A stretch of 64,000 nt of DNA, from positions 242,159,904-242,223,903 of the forward strand of contig CM077674.1 in NCBI GenBank assembly GCA_039707655.1, read 5' to 3'. This document shows positions 30,867 through 42,189 of the stretch, piece by piece; position 1 is the first letter of the stretch, and each line of letters starts with the position of its first letter. Both the position numbers and the translations under genes were made by a program. This DNA is from Elymus sibiricus. Its lineage: Eukaryota; Streptophyta; Magnoliopsida; Poales; Poaceae. Below the pieces are notes generated by a model. The model was not told where the DNA came from and searched no databases. It saw only the letters and a list, made by a program, of their open reading frames with translations.

Positions 30867-33623
30867 CTAAGTTACCTCAATGGGGATATGCATCTCCCCA
30901 ATAATAAGAGTTTCATATTTCTTTTTAACAGTGGGAAGAGGGAGTTGAAAACTTCCAATAGTAATTATCGGAGTCTTTTCAATAATATGAATACCATTTA
31001 CTTGAAATTGTTTCTTCGAAAAGTGCATCGTATGTTCATTACCATTGATATGAAAAGTGACCTTGCTTTTGTTGCAATCAATAACAGCCCCTGCAGTATT
31101 CAAGAAGGGTCTACCAAGGATAATCGACATGTTGTCATCCTCGGGCATATCAAGTATAACAAAGTCTGTTAGAATAGTAACGTTTGCAACTACAACGGGC
31201 ACATCCTCACAAACACCGATAGGTATGGCAGTTGATTTGTCAGCCATTTGCAATGATATTTTAGTGGGAGTGAGTTTATTCAAATCAAGTCTTTTATATA
31301 AAGAGAAAGGCATAACACTAACACCGGCTCCTAAATCACACAAAGCAGTTTTGACATAATTTCTTTTAATGGAGCATGGTATAGTTGGTATTCCTGGATC
31401 TCCTAGTTTCTTAGGTACTCCATTCTAAAAAGAATAATTTGCAAGCATGGTAGAAATTTGAGCTTCAGGTATCTTTCTTTTATTTGTGACAATGTCTTTC
31501 ATGTATTTAGCATAAGGAGGCATCTTTATAATATCAGTCAAACAAGTACGCAAAAAGACTGGCCTAAGCATTTTAGCAAAGTGTTCAAACTCTTCCTCAT
31601 CCTTTTTCTTAGATGGTTTAGGAGGAAATGGCATGGGTTTTTGAACCCATGGTTCTCTTTCTTTACCATGCTTTCTAGCAACGAAGTCTCTTTTATCATA
31701 GCGTTTATTTTTAGAAGGTGGGTTATCAAGATCAACAGCAGGTTCTATTTCAACATCATTATCAGGTTCTTTATCATTTTCTGGTTGGATATCCACATGA
31801 GCATCATCATTATTATTATCATCAGGTGGTTGTTCATTACCAGATTGTGTTTCAGCATCAGAAATAGAAACATCATTACTATCCTCCAAGGGTTTTTCTA
31901 CCTCGGGTTCACTAGAAGTATGCAAAGTCCTATCATTTTTCTTTTTCTTTTTCTTTTTAGATGGACTAGGTGCATCAACATTAATTCTTTGAGAGTCTTG
32001 TTCAATTCTTTTTGGGTGACCTTCAGGATAAAGTGGCTCCTGAGTCATTCTACCTCCTCTAGTCATTACTCTAACAGCATGATCATTCATATTGTTATTC
32101 ATTTCATTGAGCAATTCACTTTGAGATTTAGCAACTTGTTCTAATTGAGTTTGAACCATACATGCATGTTTACTCACACCTTTAACATCATTGGCAATTC
32201 TAAATAACAAGCCACTCAAGCGATCAATCATGTAGGCATTTCGTTTCAATTGCTTCATAACATTTGCATTGAAATGATCTTGCTTAATAATATAATTATC
32301 AAATTCATACAAGCATTGACTAGGAGGTTTGTTATAAGGAATATCACCTTCATCAAATTTTATAAGAGAATTTACCTCTACTACCTGTGATGGTGTGTCA
32401 AGACCGTGTATTTCTTCAATAGGTGGTAAATTCTTAACATTCTCAGCTTTAATACCTTTTTCCTTCATACATTTCTTTGCTTCTTGCATATCTTCAGGAC
32501 TGAGATATAAAATACCCCTCTTCTTTGGAGTGGGTTTGGGCGGTAGTTCAAGAAGTGTCTAATCATTATCATTCTTCAATATATTATTCAATAATTCCGC
32601 AGCTTGTTCAATAGTCCGTTCCCTGAAAACACAACTCGCACAACTATCTAGGTAGTCCCCAGAAGCATCGGTTAGTCCATTATAAAAGATATCAAGTATT
32701 TCATTTTTCTTAAGAGGATGATCAGGCAAAGCATTAAGTAATTGGAGAAGCCTCCCCCAAGCTTGAGGGAGATTCTCTTCTTCAATTTGCACAAAGTTAA
32801 ATATTTCCTGTAAGGCAACTTGTTTCTTATGAGCAGGAAAATATTTTTCAGAGAAGTAATAGATCATATCCTGGGGACTACGCACACATCCAGGAGCAAG
32901 AGTATTATACCATTCTTTAGCATCATCCTTTAATGAGAAAGGAAACAACTTAAGAATATAGTAATAGCAAAAAAAATTCTCGTGAGCAAATAGGGTGGCT
33001 AAATCATTTAATTTAGTAAGATGTGCCACAACGGTTTCATTTTCATAACCATGGAAAGGATCAGATTCAACCAAAGTAATTAACTCAGGATCGACAGAGA
33101 ATTCATAATCCTTATCAGTAACAAATATGGGAGAGGTAGCAAACTTAGGATCATATTTCATTCTCTCCCTCATAGATTTTTCTTTCATTTCATCAAGCAA
33201 CTTTATAACTTCATGTCTATCATTACAAGCAAGGATAGCTCTAGCCGTTTCCCTATCAAAGCAATGTTCATCAGGTGTTTCAACTCAAGTAGGAGAGCTA
33301 GGCATAGTAGGTGAATCAAAATTCTCAAGAGTTTCAACATTTTCAATTTCTTTAGCTTTAGCAATTTGTTCAGTAAGAAATTCACCAAGTGGCACAACAT
33401 TATCAAGCATAGTACTAGCATCATCATGAGTATCATTCGTAGCAGAAGTGGTATCATCAATAACTTGTGACATATCAGAATTAATAGCATGTGGTGGTGT
33501 TGCAAGTTTACTCAAAACAGAAGGTGAATCAAGTGCAGAGTTAGATGGCAGTTCCTTACCTCCCCTCGTCTTAGAGGGAACGATCTTGGTCTTAGCGTCT
33601 TTCAGACTCTTCATAGTGATCAA
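30867..33623 (-). pseudogene. gag-protease polyprotein, one frame with three stops
   Basis: From 33623 to 30867 a single frame of 919 codons encodes, in order, an N-terminal Ser/Thr-rich region, the gag capsid domain (around 32700-33150; FPFSLKDDAKEWYNTLAPG, FPAHKKQVALQEIFNFVQIE), a Lys/Asp-rich linker with a KKKKKK run, and a retropepsin-like protease domain with active-site signature CDLGAGVSVMP near 31340 and ILGRPFLNTAGAVID. The frame is not shifted anywhere but has stops at 33285-33287 (TGA), 32559-32561 (TAG) and 31425-31427 (TAG). The frame ends directly after the protease (MHIPIEVT, stop). Gag would form the particle and the protease would cut the polyprotein; with three stops this copy cannot make it. 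Confidence 0.88.
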
Positions 33624-33660
33624 CAGATATAAATCCCAAGTGACTCAGCAAATAAATCTA

Positions 33661-33682
33661 TGCTCCCCGGCAACGGCGCCAG
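33661..33682 (-). promoter_or_regulatory. Primer-binding site
   Basis: On the minus strand the sequence TGGCGCCGTTGCCGGGGAGC lies 11 bp inside the 5' LTR. The TGG start pairs with a tRNA CCA end. I cannot assign the tRNA with certainty. Confidence 0.75.
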
Positions 33683-33692
33683 AAAAAGGTCT

Positions 33693-35108
33693 TGATAACC
33701 CACAAGTATAGGGGATTGCAACAGTTTTCGAGGGTAGAGTATTCAACCCAAATTTATTGATTCGACACAAGGGGAGCCAAAGAATAGTTGCAAGTATTAG
33801 CAGTTGAGTTGTCAATTCAACCACACCTGGAGACTAAATATCTGCAGTAGAGTGATCAGTAGCACAGTAATATGGTAGTTTGATAGTAGTAGCAATAATA
33901 GTAACAGTAGCAGTAACGGTAGCAGCAGTAGTTTTGTAGCAATTGTGACAGTAGTAGCAACAGTTGTAACTTAGCAAAGAACAATATGTGAAAAACTCGT
34001 AGGCATTGGATCGGTGATTATGTTGGATAACATTCATCATGTAACAATCATAACCTAGGGCGACACAGAACTAGCTCCAATTCATCAATGTAATGTAGGC
34101 ATGTATTCCGTATATAGTCATACGTGCTTGCGATAAGAACTTGCATGACATCTTTTGTCCTACCCTCCCGTGGCAGCAGGGTCCATAAGGAAACTAAGGC
34201 ATATTAAGGCCTCCTTTTAATAGAGAACCGGAACAAAGCATTAACACATAGTGAATACATGAACTCCTCAAACTATGGCAATCACTGGAAAGAATCCCAA
34301 TTATTGTCACCTTGGGGTATGCGGATCATAACACATAGCAGGTGCGTATAACTTGCAAGATCGGATCAAGAATACAAATATATTCATGAAAACATAAAGG
34401 GTTCAGATATGGAATCATGGCACTCGGGCCCTAGTGACAAGCATTAAGCATAGCAAAGTCATAACAACATCAATCTCAGAACATAGTGGATACTAGGGAT
34501 CAGGCCCTAAAAAAACTAACTCGATTACATGATAAATCTCATCCAACTCATCACCGTCCAGCAAGCCTACGAAGGAATTACGCACTCCCGGCGGTGAGCA
34601 TCATGAAATTGGTGATGAAGGATGGTTGATGATGACGATGCCGGAAGATCCCCCTCTCCGGAGCCCCAAACGGACTCCAGATCTGGCCTCCCGATGAAGA
34701 ACAGGAGGTGTTGGCGGCTCCGTATCATGAAACGCAATAAAACTTCTTCTCCTATTTTTTTCTCTAGAATTGTGAATTTATAGCGTTGGAATTAGGTCAG
34801 ACGGAGCCACGTGGGGCCCACGAGGTACTAGGGCGCGCCTGGCGGGGTGGCGCGCCCTGGTGCCTCATGGGCACTGGGTGGCCCCCTTCCAGTGGGTCTT
34901 GGTTCCAGTATTTCTTATTTATTCCATAAAAAATCTCCAAAAAGTTTCATCCAATTCCAAGAACTTTTATTTCTGCACAAAAAACAACACCATGGTAATT
35001 CTGCTGAAAACAGCATCAGTCCGGGTTAGTTCCATTCAAATCATGCAAATTAGGGGCCAAAACAAGAGCAAAAGTGTTTGGAAAAGTAGATACGACGGAG
35101 ACGTATCA
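33693..35108 (-). repeat. 5' LTR of the retrotransposon
   Basis: Same length (1416 bp) and order of features as the copy at 25475. Starts TGATAACCCACAAG and ends GACGGAGACGTATCA in plus-strand reading. Confidence 0.95.
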
Positions 35109-35113
35109 CTACT

Positions 35114-36290
35114 GTCTTTGCTATCATTTCATTTCCAATGTAGATAATGAAAGTGCTTCTCTTTGTTAGTATACGTTTCATCAAATAGCCCCATTCTTAA
35201 AGTAATGACATGTTTAAGTATTTTTGCAAACAAGGATGCTTAATTTTAGTTGAATTGCACAAAAAAGTGATTGGAATGACGCAAGGCCCTTCCTGGTTCA
35301 TCACTTGTAGAAGGTGTATCTGGGAGAATTGGGTCGATGTGCCCTATGAGGCCTACCGTTGAGTCCACTTATCAATCCCTATGACGCCTACCGTCGAGGC
35401 AGGTACAGGGCCCCTCTCTCCCTCGTAGCACGGCGGGCGCCATAGTTTTAGTTGAACTACACAAAAAAGAGATTGGAATGACTCAAGGCCCCTCCTACTG
35501 CCACACTGAATTTGTTCATAGTTTTCAACCTATTGCCTGCATGGCAAGATATGACAACCTGAAGTATAACTTGATCTCACTAAGTCATCTCACATAGGTC
35601 AGTCCTGACCATCATCCACATCATCGTGCTTTGTCATACTGTGCTATTGTTGTATTTTCTTTTAATAAACTTATTGTATCGCAATCTTTTCCCATTAAGA
35701 AAATGAAGTTGCTTCTATTTATTAGTGTATGTTTCATCAACTAGTGCCACAATTATATTAATCACGCTTTTTCATTATCTGTGCAAATAGGGTTATTCAG
35801 CTACATTTTAGTGGAACTGCATAAATGTTTGGATGGAACCCGCATATGCAGAGTGTGAGTGCCACCATCTAAAATAATGTGGCTTCGAATGACATAGATG
35901 TTCGGATGGTTCCACAAGTTCTTGGCGACCCGCTTATGCAGAACATGTTAATCTGCCGGTGTTTGACATGCGTGCCCGTAAACTGGACTGGTTTCAGTAT
36001 TGCAGCAAATCCTTGAATCAAATAGCTTACATGAATTAGGTTTATGGTTTGCTGGATATATTGGCACTTCTCCAGGGATTACTCTTTTCTCAGTGAAGCA
36101 TCAATCAATTTTTCTTTACATGTACACATTCTCACAACTTTGTTTTAGTTTTAAAGTTAATATTGGCTCTGATCTGTGAATCAATGAGATGCATAGGCAT
36201 CTTTGTTGTACTTATTATGGGAATCTTATGAGTTGGTTGTGAATCTTGGAAGCTGTGAAACACGGCATGATGATGTAGGCGACAGCAACC
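35114..36290 (+). repeat. Continuation of degenerate repeat field and left inverted arm
   Basis: Resumes the field cut by the retrotransposon: GTTGAATTGCACAAAA (35249), GTTGAACTACACAAAA (35451), GTGGAACTGCATAAA (35811), and GAAGTTGCTTCTATTTATTAG blocks. The stretch 36110-36200 (TTCTCACAACTTTGTTTTAG, AATATTGGCTCTGATCTG, AATGAGATGCAT) matches the reverse complement of 62080-62160. Confidence 0.65.
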
Positions 36291-36307
36291 CTATCAAGCT
36301 CTTCAAT

Positions 36308-36500
36308 ACTCCCTCCGTTTCTTTTGACTTTGACCAAATTTATATAAAAAAGATCAACATCTACAATACCAAAGTTATATGGTATATGAAAGTTAATTTT
36401 GTGATGGATCTAATAATATTGATTTCATATTGTGAATGTTGGTATTTTTTCCTATCAAGTTAGTCCAACATTACAAAGTTTCGCTTTGACCAAATTATAT
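36308..36500. mobile_element. Stowaway-like MITE remnant
   Basis: The 5' end ACTCCCTCCGTTTCTTTTGAC is typical, and internal TTTGACCAAATT pairs appear at both sides. The 3' terminal repeat expected after ACTAAAAAGAAA is missing, so the element is truncated or decayed. Confidence 0.65.
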
Positions 36501-36837
36501 ATGCAAACTAAAAAGAAAGTTTTAGGGTGGTAGGCATTTTTGTAAGCCTTCCGTTGGTCTAGATCTAATGGTAGATAAGGGTAGTACTAGGTAACGTGGG
36601 GTCAGTACTCAAGTTTATGTGGGGTCGCTTCGTAAGTGAGGGGAAAATTAGTTATTAGGATGGATCCACTCACAGCGCGGCGCCGCTCTCGTCCAATCCA
36701 AAACCGCCGCCATCCGCTCCTCTTGCATTCCAAGACCACCGCCGCTCCTCTCCTCTTCCATTCCAAAACCGCCGCAGCTCCTCTTCCATTCCAAAACCAC
36801 CGCCGGCGAGTGAAGGTGCTGTGGAGTAGTAGATCGA
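36501..36837. other. 5' region of broken gene, CCG-rich leader
   Basis: Contains three imperfect copies of TCTTCCATTCCAAAACC(G/A)CCGC between about 36720 and 36810. It looks like an untranslated leader. Confidence 0.4.
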
Positions 36838-37316
36838 TGGAGGAGTACAGCCGATACATGACGATCGCAGACGGCGACCCTGTGAAGCTATCCAGGATGA
36901 TAGAGATATAGTCCTGGTTTGACAACCAGTGGCAATCAGCGGCGACGGCCAAATATCTGAAAATATCTGAAAAAGACCGAAAAGGCGGCGATCCACCCGA
37001 ATGGAGTCGTGCGGGAGTCCATAGAGCTGCTCCTCTGGGCCATGGAGCAGACAGATTCGCCGAATCCGGTCGTGAGGCAGAGTTGGTGGGAGTATCGATC
37101 CAAGATCGAGCATCCAGAGGATCAAGGATCGAGCATCCACACGGTGCCGTTTGTGAGGGTGCCATGTCAGAGCGAGCCGATGGAGTCTTCATCGACCGTA
37201 CCCAACCGCAAGAGGAGAAAAGCAGTTGGCGCAACGACGCTTCCCCACCATTCTCCAAGGCTCCCTTGCCATTCACCTCATCTCACGGGGTGGCGGTCTG
37301 CCGCCGAGGAATAGGA
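36838..37316 (+). pseudogene. Broken gene of unknown family with basic C-terminal motif
   Basis: Begins MEEYSRYMTIADGDPVKLSR, hits a TAG at 36910-36912, continues in the same frame (SWFDNQWQSAATAKYLK), then shifts by one base near 36970-36985 to a frame reading HPNGVVRESIELLLWAMEQT and WWEYRSKIEHPEDQGSS, ending after PNRKRRKAVG (a possible nuclear signal) and a stop at about 37315. Coding-like composition over the whole 480 bp and the way frames hand over argue for one former gene of about 150 residues. I recognise no domain. Confidence 0.5.
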
Positions 37317-39050
37317 GGGGAGTGCCCGACGAATAATCATAGGAGGAGCTTAGGGTTATCAGTATTTGCAGGTTGTGAATTGTGTTTTGTGTTGTGTGTT
37401 TTGGGTACTTTCAGATATGAATGTCTTTTGAATTTCAGATCTTTATAGTATTGAGCATATGAAGTATTTTCTGAATTCCAGAGATCTATTTTTTGTACTT
37501 TCAAAAATGTAGTTTCATATAAAAGTGCAGACAATGTGATTTTCAGAGAACAAACTGCAAGTTTCAGTTTCAGATAAGAAACTGCAAGTTTCAGAGGTAG
37601 AGCACTTATATCAACACGCCCTTTTCAAACAGGGATAACAGCATGTTCCAAATTTTATTCATGGTCGAAAATGGAACTAACAGCAAGCTAACATCATGCT
37701 GATCAACATTCATGTATAGCACATCTTCATATGATGCCCAGTCAAAAAGATATGCTATTTTCAAAATGCCCAGACAATGTTGAGAGTGCGAAAAACAGAG
37801 AAAACAAAGGATGAAATTCCGGATAGTGTTGGAGGTGGTGTGTCTGGATGACAAGGGGAGACTCACATGTCAGTAATATCAGAGGCAAAAAAATTGGGAA
37901 TATTGCAACTGCAGCAGGGGTAATCGATCCCGGGTCGAGCAGGTGCGGGTAAGGGGGTATAGCTACTGGGCTACTGCGGCGTACTCAACAGAAAGAAGGC
38001 GCAGAAACTACTACTACACTACCCCATCTTCCCCGGCGCCGGTTCGTTCCCGTTCTATACATGGAGAGGCTGACAGTCGGGACCCACAAGGTCCATGGCC
38101 CTACGCAAGCAAGTGCCTCATTGAAAAAAAAGCTTTCTCTCGAAAATGGATATTCATTTCTCCTAATAGTATACTGACGTTGGGGCCCACAGATCTGTCA
38201 ACGTAGTCAATAAACGAGATAAATTTACAATGAAGACTGTCATCGGGGAGCTAGCAGGTATAATTTTTTCAGAGGGCGAACAAGTATCAGCTGGGTTGTG
38301 GCTTGCCCAGCCTAGGTTTTGTTTTTTAACATGCGCAGGGCGCAGCCCATGACATGCCGACACAGTGTTTTAAACTTATTGTTTTGAGCTCCAGCATGTA
38401 TCTACTGGCCCATGGGCCTCCCAGCCTAGGTTTTATATTGTCTTAAACATTCGCAGCCCAACTTATGTTTTTTTGAAGAAAACGCAGAACTCTTTTCTAT
38501 TTTTCTATATATAAGAATAAGAATGCCAGGTCCAACTTATGTTTTCCCTTCTAACTATATTATATATATTTAAATTATTTTATGTTATTATATATTATTA
38601 TTATCATATATTTAATAGATACATATATATTAAAAAATATCCCACGTCTTATTAACTTATAAAAAATAAATGTTTAACAGAAGTTCGCAAGGAAAATCCT
38701 GGGTTTTTTTACAACGAAAATCCTGGTGATTGCGTACAAAAGCTTGCTCAGATTTAAGGACCAATGTAAAAATAACGCGCTCATTTTTTTGAGCAATAAC
38801 GCGCTAATTATCTAATTTTATATATAATAAAATGCCCAGCCCCGGTTTATTTTTAGATAACATTGCTCCGTCCAACCCAACATTATATTTACAACAAGCC
38901 CAGCAAATTCATGTATTTCGAGAAAGTGCAAATGGGCTGTGATTTCTTAGAAAAAAATTAAATGGACCGCATAGATACTACATTATTTGTTCACCCATCC
39001 CAGCAAATGGACTGTAAATTCTAAAAAACATGGGTTGAATATGTGCCACA
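37317..39050. other. Non-coding spacer, partly very AT-rich
   Basis: No gene supported. 38043-38175 already contains a single unit resembling the arrays downstream (GAGAGGCTGACAGTCGGGAC, GGTCCATGG, AAGTGCCTCATTG). 38500-38660 is a simple AT-rich block. 37540-37590 repeats AACTGCAAGTTTCAG twice. Confidence 0.45.
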
Positions 39051-39057
39051 TTTTTGT

Positions 39058-40470
39058 AGGCTGACATGTGGGCCAATAGGTCGAAGCCCACGCAAGACGT
39101 TGTCAACTTGGTCAACAAATGATTCTGACATCCATAGCCATTGGATTTACATCCAACGGCCGGCATGCATCTTCAATCTATCGTCTTCTTCCTCCAGCGC
39201 CGTCAGGACCGCCCGCTCCCACCTCTGGCAGCTAGCAGCTCTGCTTAGCATGCCTCGCTGCGAAGCGCTACCCCACCGCCGGCCAGGCCATCCCTCCAAC
39301 CCTCCACACCGCCTGTTATTGTCCGCCGACTACAGCCCTACGCCGCACTAGAACCAGTTAACCCTCATAGTCCTCTCCGTCTGTGACTCCACTGCCGCGT
39401 CTTCCCCATCTCCTGCTCGTTCCCATCTGGGGCCTCGCTGTCGTCCACCGCCTTGGTGCGCTCGGCGTGGTGTGGTCAACGTGGTCAACAAACAAGAGTC
39501 ATCGGAAGAGGACTGTACATGGAGAGGTTGACAGTGGGGACGCACCAGGTCCATGGACGCACACATGCAACTGCCTCCTTATTACACGAAAAAAAATATT
39601 CCTCCCCCAGATAGCTGGGACCCACAGCTACATCTTCGCATGCAAGGAAGTGCCTCCTTATTATGCGGAAAAAAATGTTTCATCCCCTTGACAGCTGGGA
39701 CCCAGCAGCTACATCTTCGCACGCAAGGCAGTGCCTCCTTATTACGGGCAAAAAAAAATTATTCCTCCTCCTGACAGCTAGGACCCACCAGCTATATCTT
39801 CGTACGTAAGGAGGCTGACATTGTGGGCCAATAGGTCGAAGCCTACAGAAGGCATTGTCAACTTAGCAACAAATGATTCTGACATCTGTAGTCGTTGGAT
39901 GTACATCCAACGGTCGGCATGCATCTTCAATCTCTCATCTTCTTCCTCCAGCGCCTTGCTGTGAAGCACTACCCCACCGCCGACCAGGCCATCCCTCCAC
40001 CCCTCCTGTTATTCTCCGCCGACTGCAGCCCCTGGTCGCACCGAACCAGTCAACCCTCGTACGTCGTACTCCTCTCCGTCTGCGACTCCACTGCCGCATC
40101 TTCCCCATCTCCTGGTCGTTCCCGTCCGGGGCCTCGCCGTCGTCCACTGCCTTCGTGCGCTCGGTGCGGCGTGGTCAACAAACGGGAGTCATTGGAAGAG
40201 GACTGTACGTGGAGAGGATGACAGCTGGGACCCATGAGGTCCATGGTCGCACGCAAGGAAAGTGCCTCCTTATTACGCTGGAAAAAAAGTTTCCTCCCCC
40301 TGACAGCTGGGACCCACCAGCTATATCTTCGCACGCAAGGAAGTGCCTCCTTATTGTGCGAAAAAAATGATTCCTCCCCATGATAGCTGGGACCCACCAG
40401 TTATATCTTCACACGCAAGGAAGTGCCTCCTTATCCCCCAGACAGCTAGGACCCACCAGGTCGAAGCGTA
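39058..40470 (+). repeat. Two-copy tandem duplication, about 750-bp unit, each ending in a 65-bp sub-array
   Basis: Copy 1 (39058-39808) and copy 2 (39809-40470) share GGGCCAATAGGTCGAAGCC, CAACAAATGATTCTGACATC, GGCATGCATCTTCAATCT, CCACCGCCG(G/A)CCAGGCCATC, CGTCTG(T/C)GACTCCACTGCCG and GAAGAGGACTGTAC. Each ends with three or four units of about 65 bp built on GACAGCTGGGACCCACCAGC, ATCTTCGCACGCAAGGAAG, TGCCTCCTTATTA and an A-run. Reading frames of 60-165 aa in it are by-products. Class of element unknown. Confidence 0.75.
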
Positions 40471-40689
40471 TGTATCGTTATCTGTCTAGTCGCAAGCGTG
40501 TACATACATATTGGTCAATCGGTCTCTCTGCCATGATGAACTGTGGCCGTGTAAGGAGCGGCACGTGTCGTACTAGAGCCCCCGACGTAGCAGTTCAGGT
40601 AGCCCCGTCTAAATCGTGTACACATATGTATAGCCACACGGCAAAAAATACGGTGAAGTACATATACGAGCGGGGTCTCGAATGCGTAC

Positions 40690-41620
40690 TCGCGTAGACG
40701 TACTGCCAGGGATCGTGTACATGGAGAGAGGCAACGGACGGCGGCAATGGCCTCCTGTTCATCGGCAGCCAACCGGCTGGGTCGGAACGGAGGAAACAGT
40801 GTTGTGTTCATCGGGAGCCAAGCGACTGGGTCGGAACGCATCCTGTTCATCAGGAGCCAACCTGCTTGGATGGAACAGCCGAAACGGGGTCCTGTTCATC
40901 GACTCGGGGTTTGGCATACCGCAAAACGGAGGAAACGGCCTTCTGTTCGACCGCCTACGGTCGAAACGGGGTCCTGTTCATCGGCTGGGGGTCTGGCGTA
41001 CCGCAAAACGGAGGAAACGGACTTCTGTTCTACTGCCTACGGTCGAAACAGGGCCCTGTTCATCCAGCGCCAACAACCGCCTACACGGCCGGGGTCCTTT
41101 TCATCCAACCCCCACTGGCTGGGGTGGGGCGTACGAGCGGGCGGCAGCAACAGGAACTGTTCATCCACAGCCAACCAACCGGCTCGATCGATGCGTCTCG
41201 ACTCATGTCTACGTGTATCGCGCGCACGGCAGCAACATGCACTATTCATCGAGAGGCAAACCCAACCGGCTACGTCTCGCACGGGGGCTCGATGGAACAC
41301 ATCGATCGATCGGCTTCAGTAAGCAGCGGCAGCGTTCGATCGCTCGGGTTCAGTTAGCAGTGAAGGAATCGGTCGGGTTCAGTTTAGAAGTGAAGCAATC
41401 GCTCGGGTTCAGTTAGCAGCGAAGGGATCGATCGGCTTCTGTTAGCAGCGAAGGGATCGATCGGGTTCAGTACGTAGTGCGAGGGATCGATCGCTCATGT
41501 TCAGTACGTAGTGCGAGGGCGATCGATCGCTCGGGTTCAGTAAGCGAACGTACGCCTCGCTCGGGTTCAGTTAGCGAGCACCTAGCACACACGCGCGCGT
41601 ACGAGAGAGAAACGCGCAAA
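40690..41620 (+). repeat. GC-rich short-repeat array, CACTA subterminal type
   Basis: From 40760 the words CTGTTCATC, GCCAACC and GGAGGAAACGG recur, with a duplicated block (GTTTGGCATACCGCAAAACG at 40908 and a variant at 40988). From 41290 to 41570 a unit GATCGATCG(G/C)(T/C)T(C/T)GGGTTCAGT with TAGCAGCGAAG is repeated about nine times. All three plus frames are open for long distances because of the repetition. It leads into a CACTA 3' terminus at 41928. Confidence 0.65.
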
Positions 41621-41639
41621 ACCACACTGCATCGCTCAA

Positions 41640-41928
41640 CCCGACCACCCACCGTAACCGGGAACTCCCCGAAAATTTCCACGCCCTCACTTCTACCATG
41701 ATTTTTTACATCATGGACGGCCCAAAGAATGTCATGCGGGTGCGTCTCCGGCCCGCCTAGGACGAAAAGCCCATTTTCTGTCATAATTTTTTGTCATAGA
41801 AGTAGGAGCCCACCACATCTATGATGATACGTATTTTTGTCACAATTATTGTCATAGAAGTGTCACAACCATGACAAAAAGTTTTCGTTTGGGCCATAAT
41901 GTCATGGATGTGTCTTTTTTTTGTAGTG
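41640..41928 (+). mobile_element. 3' end of a second CACTA transposon
   Basis: The sequence ends GTGTCTTTTTTTTGTAGTG, i.e. CACTACAAAAAAAAGACAC read from outside. Subterminal direct and inverted TTGTCATAGAAGT and TTTTTGTCA words fill the preceding 150 bp. The following three bases are TAC. No matching 5' terminus was found upstream, so the element is truncated or its 5' end has been altered. Confidence 0.75.
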
Positions 41929-42189
41929 TACGTACCTTCCCGAGGCGGCCGAAACCAAAACCATCGATAAATTTTGCTCGCTGGCAGGTCAAAGGGTTCG
42001 CTTCCCGGTGAGCCTGCGCAGCAAACTGCTCGCACGCGTCCCATTGAGCCTGCACGGCGAACAACTCACATGCGTCCCGTCTAATCAAACAGCTGCCCGT
42101 GGTAGTAAATAGTTAGTGGAACGCCCACGGTTGGAATAATACAAGCGTTTGCGATAATAACGTGGCAGCTATTTGTTCAAAAATGCCTA
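41929..42189 (+). repeat. Leader of roughly 500-bp array
   Basis: Contains CTTCCCGGTGAGCCTGCGCAG and CTGCTCGCACGCGTCCC words, also present at 56500-56680 before the second, single copy of the same array. GGAACGCCCACGGTTGGAAT (42119) is likewise matched at 56795. Confidence 0.55.

Larger units (their letters stand above)
25475..35108 (-). mobile_element. Complete Gypsy-like LTR retrotransposon, 9.6 kb, lacking RT and integrase
   Basis: Two LTRs of 1416 bp (25475-26890 and 33693-35108), both TGAT...ATCA, with target duplication CTACT at 25470-25474 and 35109-35113. Primer-binding site, gag and protease run right to left, so the element is on the minus strand and the right LTR is its 5' LTR. 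Between protease and polypurine tract there is no reverse transcriptase, RNase H or integrase; instead there are an LTR-like relic and an extra ORF. In the first 380 aligned LTR bases I count 17 differences (about 4.5 %), so the insertion is not very recent. It would need enzymes from a partner element. The extra ORF and long internal region suggest the Athila-like branch; the family name is not asserted. Confidence 0.93.

Noticed and set aside
31458..32144. 228-codon plus-strand frame opposite gag
   Set aside because: Antisense shadow of the gag linker rich in Lys and Asp codons; Phe/Ile-rich product without features.
38010..38030. CACTACCCCAT as a 5' end for the CACTA ending at 41928
   Set aside because: It lacks the A-run of the matching terminus (CACTACAAAAAAAAG) and has no subterminal words behind it.
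39043..40697. Several 60-165-codon frames on both strands
   Set aside because: They coincide with a tandem duplication and its sub-arrays and share no domain.
40682..41416. Three plus-strand frames of 160-244 codons
   Set aside because: Short GC-rich repeats keep all frames open; leads into a CACTA end, so it is subterminal repeat sequence.
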